Shown here one piece after another: positions 34,201 through 46,200 of a DNA stretch of 64,000 nucleotides. The DNA is from Eublepharis macularius. Taxonomy: Eukaryota; Chordata; Lepidosauria; Squamata; Eublepharidae. Below the pieces are notes generated by a model. The model worked only from the letters and a program-made list of their open reading frames with translations. It did no database searches and was not told the origin of the DNA. A program made the translations under genes and the position numbers. Numbering within the stretch: the stretch's first letter is position 1; each line of letters begins with the position of its first letter. The stretch lies in contig NC_072794.1 in assembly GCF_028583425.1 (NCBI RefSeq), positions 23,929,232 through 23,993,231 of the forward strand, in the 5' to 3' direction.

Positions 34201-37200
34201 TTAATGTGAAGTGAGTTGTGTTATTTTTGTGTAAGATACTGCTTCCATGCCCTTTGGTGTCCCCCCCCTGCTGTGTAGCCTAAAGCTGTTCAAGAAATAA
34301 AGTGTTTTTGACAGGAATTGTGCTTTTGTGATTCTCTGATGTTAAGTGAGTTGTGTTATTTTTGTGTAAGATAGTGCTGCCATGCCCTTTGGTGTTCCCC
34401 CCTGCTGTGTAACCTAAAGCTGTTCAAGAAATAAAGTGTTTTTGACAGGAATTGTGTTTTTGTGATTCTCTGATGTTAAGTGAGTTGTGTTATTTTTGTG
34501 TAAGATAGTGCTGCCATGCCCTTTGGTGTTCCCCCCTGCTGTGTAACCTAAAGCTGTTCAAGAAATAAAATGTTTTTGACAGGAATCATGCTTTGTGATT
34601 CTCTGATGTTAAGTGAGTTGTGTTATTTTTGTGTAAGATAGTGCTGCCATGCCCTTTGGTGTTCCCCCCTGCTGTGTAACCTAAAGCTGTTCAAGAAATA
34701 AAGTGTTTTTGACAGGTATCATGCTTTGTGATTCTCTGATGTTAAGTGAGTTGTGTTATTTTTCTGTGTGGGGGACTGCTGGTGTAATGTGTCATAATGC
34801 TTTGCCTACTTGTACTTTGGAAGGGAGAAAAAAAAATTAAAACTTTATTTTGTGTTGTTCTTGTTTTATTCTTTGTTGTGCAGTTGGTTCCCATCATAGG
34901 GAACAATGGGGCTGGCTGGCCAGCCATCTCTGTAGGTGGTGGGGGAATTTGAGGGAGGGTGTCTGTGGTTCAGGTGCTCTTTCACAGGGACCAGCTGGCA
35001 CTCAGAAGTGTGCCCACCATTGTGGCACCCCTGGGCTGTGCAGAATTGCCTAGGGAAAGAGAGTTTAGAAGTTCCCAGCATAGGGAACAAAGGGAGAGGG
35101 CTGGCCTTTGCCAGCCTGTTCCTGGGGTTATGGGTGTGGGGCAGGTGGGGGTGGATTTGGGTCTGTGAGGGGCTAATGTGGGGATTTGGGTCTGTGTGTG
35201 GCAGCTGGGGGGGAATTGGGTTTGTGTGGGGCTGTAAGGGGTGGACTTTAGGGGCTGAGAGGACCTACTTGGGGATGCCATGAAATGCCCCCCCCCCCCA
35301 AGTGGGAGCAGTCTGAGCCTTGGTGGGGGGTGGGAGGAAGGGTGGGAGAAGGGCCCCAGAGGGCTGGGGGGCATTTTGCATGCAAAATGCCACCCCTGGC
35401 AACACAAGCCTCCCCCAGCTGTCAGTGGTAGAGATGAGAGCAGAGCACCTACTTGGGGAGGCCATGAAATGCCCCCCCCAAGTGGGAGCAGGCTGAGCCT
35501 TGGTGGGGGGTGGGAGGAGGGGTGGGAGAAGGGCCCCAGAGGGTTGGGGGGCATTTTGCATGCAAAATGCCACCCCTGGCAACACAAGCCTCCCCCAGCT
35601 GTCAGTGGTAGAGATTAGAGCACCTACTTGGGGAGGCCATGAAATGGCCCCCCCAAGTGGGAGCAGGCTGAGCCTTGGTGGGGGGTGGGAGGAGGGGTGG
35701 GAGAAGGGCCCCTGAGGGCTGGGGGGCATTTTGCATGCAAAATGCCACCCCTGGCAAAGGAAGCCTGCCTCTTCATTTTTTCCCCATAGGAAATAATGAA
35801 GAAAGATCAGCAGCAGCATGCTAACAATATGCTGCTCCTTCGCTTTCTTATGGGAGGATGGGGGGACCTGGTTTGGGGGGCCATAACATGGCCCCCCAAA
35901 GTCCAATCGGTCTGAAACTTGGGTGGTTGTTAGAAAAGGGTTAGAGGAAGGTCCCCACCAATTTTGGGCTTATTCGGTGGGAAAATGCCTCCTCCAGGCG
36001 TCCTGGAAGACGGAGGCATTTTCCCATAGAAAAGCCGAAAGAAAGCCGAAAGAATCCCGAAACGTTTCGGCTTTTTTCTTTCGGCTACCCGAAACGTTTC
36101 GGCATTCCCCGAAACGTTTCGGCATTCCCCGAAAGAAGCCGAAACACTTTTGTTTCGGCATTCTTTCGGCATTCTGAATGCCGAAACGCACATCCCTAGT
36201 AAAGAATAACACATAACCAGTATCATATAATCATAACACGCCCAGGAGGAAAAGGCTGTGTGAGTCTCTACAGAATGCAAGTCCCTTTCCAAGGTCCGTG
36301 GTGTTCACAGTAACAAAAGTGATATGTTTTCCAAGCCTCAAAGAATGTAATCCTCAATTCAACAATGCTGTATAAGGTTGGTGTGGAAAATATCCTACTT
36401 TATATCTTATCCAAGACGTTTAATTAGCCCAACAAAATGCCAGCAGGAATTGTTTCGCTTGTTCTAAGCTTTCTCAGGGGCCATAATTAATGTCTTGAAT
36501 AAGATAAAAAATAGAGTTCCCCCACCTCTTTCCCTAGAAAAAAACCCTTAAGTAACCAATCCCAGATCCATTCATTCCAAGTGAGTTTTTCTCGATTTTC
36601 AACAAAGACAACCTTCATTATGTGTTTGGTCTAATTGAAAACAGATTGATTATAATTTGAGATATAAACACAACATTTTGAGCTTACTGGAGCACAGACA
36701 TACACACACCCTTTTGAAGCTAGGAAAAAATCACAGCAAATCTGTTTTGAAGTATTATTTTTCTGATTTTAGATTGCTCTGTTTGGCAGTTTCATTTGTG
36801 ACAATTTCAAGCATGGCCTCAAGATTGCTGTTCCTAGCACCTTAGTTGTGCTGGCACATGGGAGAAATATCCCACAGGCCAGTGTCCACCCATACATCTC
36901 TTTCTATGTTAAAACTGGGATGCTTGCATCCTTACAGACATCCCTATGGTTCCTAATGCGTCCTTCTGGCAATTTTGTCAATACCCTACTAGGAGGGTAA
37001 GGCTGAGACAAATAACTGGAACACTTTATATCTTGGGGGAAGATTTTGTATACCTGATTTCCACATATCCAATAGTGACCTGTTAAAGCCATCATAGGAA
37101 CAGGGCATGGCTGGGCAGCCCAGGTAGAGTCAAAGACTGTATATTGTCTGTACCACCCAGAAAACAAAAAGTAAAATTTCGAGGAGACCAAGACAAGAAA

Positions 37201-40200
37201 AGGGTAGTGCCTTCAATGGAATGAGGCTCACTCTTATGTGAATCATCTGTGAGGTCCTGGAATGAATAAGCATAGTCTTCTCAGTTCATCCATTCAAAAG
37301 GGTGTCATTTATAACCATCCAGGTTTTTCCTTTTCTTATCCCTTATTGGCAAACACTGTATCCTTCCTCTGGACCATTTCCATTACAAACCCAATGCCAT
37401 GTCCCTGTTTGATTTTCAACCCAGAAGTAACCAGAATAATCTGTGATAGGCTATGTAACATTTTGGTGTAGCGGTTAAGAGCGGCAGGACTGTAATCTGG
37501 AGAACCGGATTTGATTCCCCACTCCTCCGCTTGAAGCCAGCTGGGTGTTCCTTGGGTCAGTCACAGCTCTCTCAGAGCTCTCTCAGCCCCACCCACCTCA
37601 TAGGGTGATTGTTGTGGGGATAATAACATACTTTGTAAACTGCTCTGAGTGAGGCATTAAGTTGTCCTGAAGTGCGGTATATATATTGAACGTTGCTGTT
37701 GTTGTTATTTTCCCATGTTGTCCCAGGGAGATATGAATTCAGAGTGATGTTTTAAGCAGTGAGGGGATAAGGGAAAAGAACAAGGCCTGTTTCCATTGAC
37801 GTGGGTACTGCAATGCATACCCAATAAGGAATTAGAGCATTTAGTGACAATCCAACAGCGTGGCTTAAAACCAAATAGGCATTTGTATGTAAATTTCCTC
37901 CTGCTACTCTTGTTATCAGGGTTACAAAACCCACAATTAACATCTTGGGAAACATCTTGAACCTGTATGGCTCAAGATAAATTGACAAGATTAAGCTGGA
38001 CCTCTTGGAAAGGGTCTTACAAGCTGTGTATGCAGGTGTTAGCAATACCAGGTGCCACAAAGATCAGGCCCGCCTGTGTATGTTGTACCTTAATAACCAA
38101 AAACAGAGGTCGGTTATTTCTTTGCTTGAAAGTGATGTAGACCTCTGTTGAATCCAATAAAAACCTGGTGAGTCCGTGTGTATAAAAAGTATGCTTACAG
38201 GGTGGACCCACTCTTACCCATTCCTCATCAGGTCCTATGACAAGGACTGAAATGCTCGGACAAGGATTGAAAGTGTTCTGTTGCCACTATTGGGACTGTC
38301 CTGTCCCTTCTGCTTGTGCCCATGTGCAATTTTCAGCATGAGGAGAGCATGAAGGGCAAATCAGATTGGCTCCTATTTTTAAAACATCAGCTCTTCTAGA
38401 TACTGGGGACAGAGGAAAACAATAGATTTCGGAGAACTCTAGTGGGGAGCTACACCACTGACCATTGTAGTCAGCGATCCAGAGGAGTTAGCCGTGTTAG
38501 TCTGTAGTAGCAAAATGGTAAAGAGTCCAGTAGCACCTTTCATCAGATACATCTGACGAAGAGAGCTGTGGCTCTCGAAAGCTTATGCCACAATAAAGTT
38601 GGATAGTCTTAAAGGTGCTACTGGACTCTTTACCATTATAGTCAGGTCTATGAGCCTAAATACAGAGCACAATTAATTTACTATCAGTGGTCCGATAAGC
38701 AGCCAAACATCCAAGAAGCTGGTAATAGTGAAAATAGGCAAGGATTAATTTGTGAGCAAATTAATCCTTGCCTATAAATATGTACATCTGGCTGTTGCAA
38801 GAGCAGTTTTTCCAGATTTTCTTCAGATATTTGCAATTTTAGTCAGTTTGTAGGTGTCCTTCTTGTAACTTGCCACTGGGGGTCATTGGATGGCTGTGGA
38901 ATTTCCTCAGATGCTGGCTGTTGGCCTTCTCCTTCTATCTCCTCAGGAACCAATCTGGACAGAGCCTATGTAGTCTGAGGGGGATTCAGGTGTGGCCAGT
39001 CCTTGCGCTTCCTCTTCCCCAAAAACGTGATCTGTTTTTTATGGCTGGGCTTCCCTCAGGATCAGGTTGAGTTAAGGCTTCAAGTACCTTTAACCAGACT
39101 TGTGTCTATGGGTGGAAATACACGTTACTAAGTACCTAGTGATGCTCAAATGAACTTGTTTTCATGAGTTCCCCCTCCAACTTTCCATGCACTCACTCGC
39201 ACAGTCGCATTTCAGTTTGCTCCATGTGAATACATTCACATGTTCGATATCAGTTCCTCCTCAACTGCTAAAAGTTAACCCAATTTCCCCCACCTCCTAC
39301 ATCCATTCATTGAAATGCAGATCTTGAGTTTCTCACATCTTAAAGAAATGTAAATGGGCAAGTCGCAGGAGCCCACAGTACTTGTCCTCTCAGGGAAAAC
39401 AGAGCTGAATCAGTGCTCTGCCCTCCAGATGCACTTGCAGATGCAATCACGCAAAGGGAGCTCCCGTGAAGGTGGCATGCACATGCGCCAGGCAAGAACA
39501 GCTTGCACGTGAATTGAAGATTGCACATAAAATCCTGCACTTGAGCGCCCCCAGGTAATTCTTAACGTGTATTTCCACTCTATGAAACAGGTTGACCACT
39601 TTCAGGAGATGGTCCTATAACCTTTTGAGCACGAGTAGTGTGGGTCCAGTGATCTCTTTCTAAAACCCAAATAGCAGTATTAGTTTTAAAAAACCTGTGA
39701 ATGGCCCTTCCCAACGAGGATGTGTACTGCTAGGGCATAGAGGTGACGTTACACCATTCTGCACTACTCGCTTTGCCATCATAACAACCACCACCATAAC
39801 TTTATTATTACAGCACTGTGCCAATATAACATACATCTAAAAGTCGACAGAGAGTAATGTTAATAAAATAGATAGATAAAAATGGATACAAATAGATTAA
39901 AATTATATGGTGAACTATATACAGATAAAAGGGTACGTACGTACATGAAGATGTGTTAAAATACCCTGACGAGACTTGCAGCCAGGCCTCATCCATTAGT
40001 AAACATGAAGAAATTTACAGATCTTTTTGTATTATGTAACAAGTGGCACAGAATTTGGCTACGTTAACGGTAATAGTCTGAGATTCATTAGATAACAAGT
40101 AATTGATACGATTTGATTCTAACCGGCCTGGCCATGCCTTTGTAGCGGTGATATAGACTTGACATGAGCAAACAGGGGCATCTAAAAACATGTGCTCTAT

Positions 40201-43200
40201 GGTTTCAACTTCCCCTGTGTCACACTGGCATGTCCTCTGTGCCATCATATGGATTCCAGGCGCTTATCAAGATGTTAAAATCTGGGCTGCCACCCCACCC
40301 GCTTTGCTCATATGTGATGTCTGATGCATAGCTTGTGCACGAGAAGACAGAAAGGACTGGGGGCAGACAGCCCACCTGTCCGGTAGCAAGTACAAGGAGG
40401 CCTGACAGGGGATCACTCCCACTGGAACCTCTGGAAAATCTGTTAACCAAGCACTGGCACGGGGCCAGTGATTCCGTTCCCACCCAGGTGCACACGGCTG
40501 AAGGCCATCCAAAAAAGCATAAGGATCATCACACATAGGCAAATCAGGAAAAGCTTGGGACACCAACAAATGTGGCAAGAGAGGTCCATACAGGATGATG
40601 CGCATCACCCAAACCCACAAAATCCTTGAATGACTGATGGGCAGCACTATGCACAATGGCAAGGCGAGAATGCAAAACAAAAAGGCTAGCAAAGGATCGT
40701 TTGCCACTGGGGGACCTGAGGCAGTCAAACAACTACATAACTTCCAAAGGAACCCGGTGGAATGACAGACCCCAAAAGCAAAGTGAGAATCAGTACAAAT
40801 AGTAACTGCCCATCAAGACCCAGAGTCCCCTGCTCCCATTCTTGGGTGCTGAGCCACAGCCACTCCAAGACCCCTAGGAGCTTCCCGAGGGTTCTGGTCC
40901 TGTTTATTTGAGACTTTTTCAGCCTCTGGGTTCTCTCTGAAGGTGTGCACACATTCAGCAAGTAACTCTGGACACAGACAGGTAAAATATATTTATGGTT
41001 TATTAAAATAAATTTATTTATTAAATAAATAAGGAGCATATGCTAAGCAGGAACCACTCTTCAAAGGCACAAAACTCTTCAAAGCACAAAACAAATAAGG
41101 CTGGCCATCTCTAAATATAAACTAACTGGCTAAAATACTTCAAGCTGGCTATCTTGTAACCTCTGGCTTAGCTTCTGGCTGGCAGTTCTTACCCAAAGGC
41201 GGCTGTAGGCATCTTGATGGTGCAGCATGGAAGCAAGTGCCTCTCTCACACATGCTGGTAGACAGATACTAACAGAGAGGTTCCACAGCAGAGACAAATG
41301 GCCATTTTCAGGCCTCCCTGCACCAGCCCCAGAGCCATAAGCCAATCAGGGCTAGGGTTGCCAGCCTCCAGATGGTGGCTGGGGATCTCCCAGAATTACA
41401 ACTGATCCCCAGGTGACAAAGATCAGTTCCCCTGGAGATAGGCTTGCCATTCCCCCACCTGGAGCGAGGGATCTCCTGCTCCCCCCTCCTCCCCCCTGCT
41501 GCCACTTAACTGGCCAGCAGGAGGTGTGGCCCCCCCATGGCAGCATGGCATCCCCTGGTGGCATGGCACCCCCCCTGGATGGCACGGTGCACCTCTGCAC
41601 CCTGCCGCAGCACACTCCCGCACCCTGCAACAGGCCTGTTTCGGGCCGAATCTGGCCCATTCAACCCTTTGGCGAATGCAGGAGTGCTCCCAGGGCCGCC
41701 CTTTGATCCATGTGATGACTTCACTTCCCAGAAGTGACATCATCATGCATGCCGGGAGCGTATGTGCAGGCTGCATACACGCACAAAGAGAAACACTGAA
41801 GCCTCCGCAGGGTAAGTGCTAGTCTCCCAGTCTCCTGCTGGGGGACTCAAGGGACCTGGTAACCCTACCTGGAGAAAATGGCTGCTTTGGAGGAAGCACT
41901 CTATAGAATTATACCCCATTGAGGGCCCTCTCCTCCTCAAACCGTGCCCTCTCCAGACTCCACCTCCTCAAATCTCCAGGAATTTCCCAACCTGGACCTG
42001 GTAATGCAAGCATGAGAAAATATGGGAGTACTGATAGAAACTGATCGCAGCTGTGACTCACCAGGCTTCCCAAGGCCAGTTCTCAAGAGAATGACAAAGA
42101 CTTGCAGGTGTACCTGATCAGCAAGCCAACTCCAGCACAAACTTAAGAGCCTGAGCCAGAATGACGAGACCCTGATGGGAGCTTTTCCTTACACCGTCTT
42201 ATCCTGTGTGATGAAACAGGTACGGGCAAGGCTAACTACTCAACCGCTTGGGCACTAAACCCTGTCAGAAGTGAAAAAGCTTCCAAAACCTCCATAGCCA
42301 AGACACCTACATACCCCATAAGAATTACATCACAGTCTGGCTTGGTAGCTGAACCATCAGTAAAAAGAACAAACTCAGGGCCTTGTAATAGAGTAGAAGA
42401 AAGGTCTGTGTGCCTGTGTCTGTGTGGGAGTATTCTACTGTAAGTTCCAAACAATCATGAGCTCCCCCTGGAGCTGGATGGGGAATAAGGGTGGCAGGAC
42501 TTAAGGTGGTGCAGCATTCCAAAGTAATGGCCAGAGCAGCAAGCAAAACCTTCTCATAAGCAGTTAGCTGCGGAGAAGGAATCAATTGAGTTGCCTGCTG
42601 CAAAAGCAAAAGCCACAACAGATTGGGGGACTTGGGCTATAAGAGAGTTGTCAGGCTATGGATGACAGGATACAGCAGACTGATCTCTGGCCCATTTGCA
42701 GTAAGACATAAGCACTTAAGAGCGGGACCACAAGTGACGCCTGACACAGGTTGGACACTTGCCAGCTTCCCTCAAGTTTTGATGGGAAATGTAGGCAGCT
42801 TGGCGGAATGTTGGACAAGTGACAGTTGAAAAGTCCATTGGACAGCAGTCAGAGAGCCAAGCTGCAAGACCAGGATGCCTACATTTCCCATCAAAACTTG
42901 AGGGAAGCTGACTAGTGTCCAACCTGTGTCAGGCGTCACTTGTGGTCCCGCTCTTAGTCAAATGGAGTTTATTCAGAAATCAGATCATTTCCATATGCAG
43001 GTCCATAGGACTACTTAGAAGCAAGCCAGACATCTAAGCAGCATGAGTAGAAGTTGACAGTAATGACATCATGTGAAAGACACTTCTCTTTTACCACTCT
43101 GGTTTACTCCTCCCCCCCCCCAACAGTAAACAATCCGTTGGCGCTCTTTTTGTGTGAGAACGTTTTACATATTTGTGTTGTCACGTTGCGTTACTAGGAA

Positions 43201-46200
43201 GCCAGACACAGCATTGTCTGGGAATAAGCACAAAGTCATAAACACTGGGAGCTGCTGCAGTTCAACAGATAACCACCTGCAAAAGCCTGAGGAAGAATAG
43301 TTAGGACATGAGCAAAGTGACACTGGGCTATTGTTAGATACACTGTGTTCAGCAGAACAGAATCAAAATTGGCATGGATGGGGCCCCATTGTCAAATCTC
43401 GTACTTTCCTAACTAACAAGGCAGCGGCTGCCACTGTGTGCATGCGCCCCGGCAACCGCTGAGCCGCCAAATCAAGCTGAGCAGAGTAATAACCAATTGG
43501 CCACATATTAGATCCAAAAGGCTGAGCAAGGGCACCCCATGCAACTCCTTCAGATTCATGAACAAGAAGGTAAAAAGGCAAGTCATAAGATGGGATTCTG
43601 AGAGCCGGTCCCTTTGCCAGGGCTGCTTGAAGCTCCTGGAAGCCACGATCCACGTCCATTGCAAAAGCTTTAGAGCCACTACAATAATAGCAGCGCAGAG
43701 GGGCTGTGTATAAAAGGTAAAGCTAGGAACCCACTGTCGGCAATCTCCTGCCATCCCCAAAAAGACACGAAGCTCTTTACGGGGCTTAGGTTCTGGCCAA
43801 GCAATAACAGATTGCAAATGCCCTCTTGGCAGGGAGTGACCTTCATGTGAAAGCAAATAGCGGACAGCAGGCTTGCAAAATTGAGGTTTTGGTTTAGAGA
43901 CTTTATAACCTGCATGAGCCAAGTAAGAAAGGAGGGAAATTGTGTCAGCAGAGCAAGCCTCACGGGTCTTCCTAACTCATCAAATTTTCCTTCCCTCTTA
44001 ATGAGGAGGATCGGAGTGTTACAGGGAGACCCAGGGGGCAAATTCACCAAAACATGCTGTTGTAACAAAGCTGAAGTTACCGGAATGATCCCCTTCATCT
44101 GCTTTCTCCACAAAGGATACTGTGGGATTTTTGGCCAAATCATAATTTTTATAGGGTCTGCTGACTGCAAGCTTCCAGCATCATGAGGTCCAGAAGCCCA
44201 CAAAGAAGCAGGCAAGGCATCCTGGAGAGACTCTGGAGGGGCCGTCTCTGTAGGCTCCTCTTCCATTGCAACCAGTTAAAAAAAAGAGAGCCTGAGCAAA
44301 TTCAGGTTATGGCAATAGCACATTGAGAGTGTGTTTGTATGTGTTATGTGCCGTCAAGTCGCCTCTGACCTATGAACGAAAGACCTCCAAAACATCCTAT
44401 CATTAACAGACCTGCTCAGATCCTGCAAACTGGAGGACGCGGCTTCTTTTATTGAGTTCAGCCATCTCGTTTTAGGTCTTCCTCTTTTCCTGCTGCCTTC
44501 CACTTTTCCTAGCATTATTGACCTTTCCAGAGAATTGTGTCTTCTCATGATGTGACCAAAGTACGATAGCCTTAGTCTTGTCATTTTAGCTTCTAGGGAG
44601 AATTCAGGCTTGATCTGATCTAGTACCCACTTATTTGTCTTTTTGGCTGTCCACTGTATCCACAAAACTCTCCTCCAGCACCACATTTCAAATGAATCAA
44701 TTTTCTTCCTGTCAGCTTTCTTCACTGTCCAGCTTTCACATCCATACATGGCAAAGGGGAATACCATAGTTTACACTCAGTAGTAACTCCCAATTTGCAC
44801 AGCAGAGCTTGTTGCAATAAATTCACAGGTGAAGTTGGGGAAATTAGAACATGACAAGTTACCTGATGGTTGCCTAAAGATACAGAGACTGGCTCAGGGA
44901 GCACATGCAGTATCACAGAACGCCCCCCCCCCCCCCAAATACCTGATGCCAAAATAGTGTCCATCATGCAGGAAGCACTGCGCCCTACTGTCAAATGGGG
45001 GTAAAAGTTGCACCTGCATCCATCACACATGGAAAATAATGTGAATTAATAGTTAGAATAACAACTGGATCCCCCTTTTGAGGGCCCAGGTGCTACTCAT
45101 TGCTTCCATCCTTCATAAGGAGAGGGGCAAAGGCATAAGCTGCCTCTTGGAAGAGAGAAAATGGCTGTCCTTGAGACAGCTGCTGTTGCGGATAAGCAGA
45201 GGCCTGTTTATTCAAAGAGAAAGTTGAGGGCTGTAAAGGTAGATCCTAAAGGGCTTGCTTTGGTAAACCCTAAAATTGAGGTAGTTGGTCATGAGGTGAT
45301 TACTAGAACTGCCCCCGTCCCAACTAGTTCAATTAGACAGCACACAGATGATTGATTGTTGTTTTAATCAAAGATTTGTTTATGGAAAATAAAGTATAGA
45401 GATACTTAAATGCTTTTTGTGCAAAATTAAGAACAAATATATATGTAGCTTGCAACCTCACACTCCGTAGGTTATTTTTTCCCCACTGGTAGTTTTCTGG
45501 TTGAATCCTGAGCCTACAGAAACACTGAGGGGAGAAATTTATACTTTGTGTTCAGATGGGGTTCTTCAGTATGTAAGCTTCCTTTATGACTCCGAACCTT
45601 TTACCACAGCTGCCAACTTCACTCAGAGCCAAGCTACAAATGACGAATTACACTTGCCTGGCAAGTGAAGACACTCACATGTATTCCTCCCTGTTCACTT
45701 GCCATTCCCTTGATCACGTACACTTGCCTGGCAGGTGTAATTCGTCACTTGTAGCTTGGCTCTCAGTACTAGGCCGCTGTTTCACACTTTAAGAGAACCT
45801 GGCCTCAAAACAGTACCAGAATAGATAGATCTTAGGCAGGCCCTTTCCAGGGTGCTTGTTTGTTTACTTAAAACAAGTTCCTACCCAAACTTGACTTCAA
45901 AATCCTATTTGAAGCCCAAATAAAAAGCCTGACTAAGCGTATGCTGTTACACACAGCTACAATTCCCCAATAGGAGAGAAGAAGCATCTCTTCTCCCTTC
46001 TTACGTTGAGGCTGGCTCACCCCCTTTCTTCCTGTGAAATTTGGCTGACCAGTCTCTGAGGCTAGCTGGAAGGTAGAATCTCCAGGATTGGTTCAGAGCC
46101 CTGGAGAACAGGTGAAAGTTTGGGGATGTTTGCCACAAGGTGCTTCCAGCGGACAAAACTTTATGCAATATCCAGACAACACCAGAACAGTGAAAAATGT

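Noticed and set aside
33780..34740. CRISPR-like array
   Set aside because: Units are contiguous 132-bp tandem repeats without unique spacers, in a vertebrate intron.
32624..35906. ORFs of 192-213 codons in mirrored positions, such as 32624-33259 and 35265-35906
   Set aside because: They are the same low-complexity Pro/Ser text read from both arms of the foldback element, with internal repeats and no domain.
44354..44767. Active BovB LINE
   Set aside because: Only the last 137 codons and 3' end are present; the RT catalytic core and endonuclease are absent.
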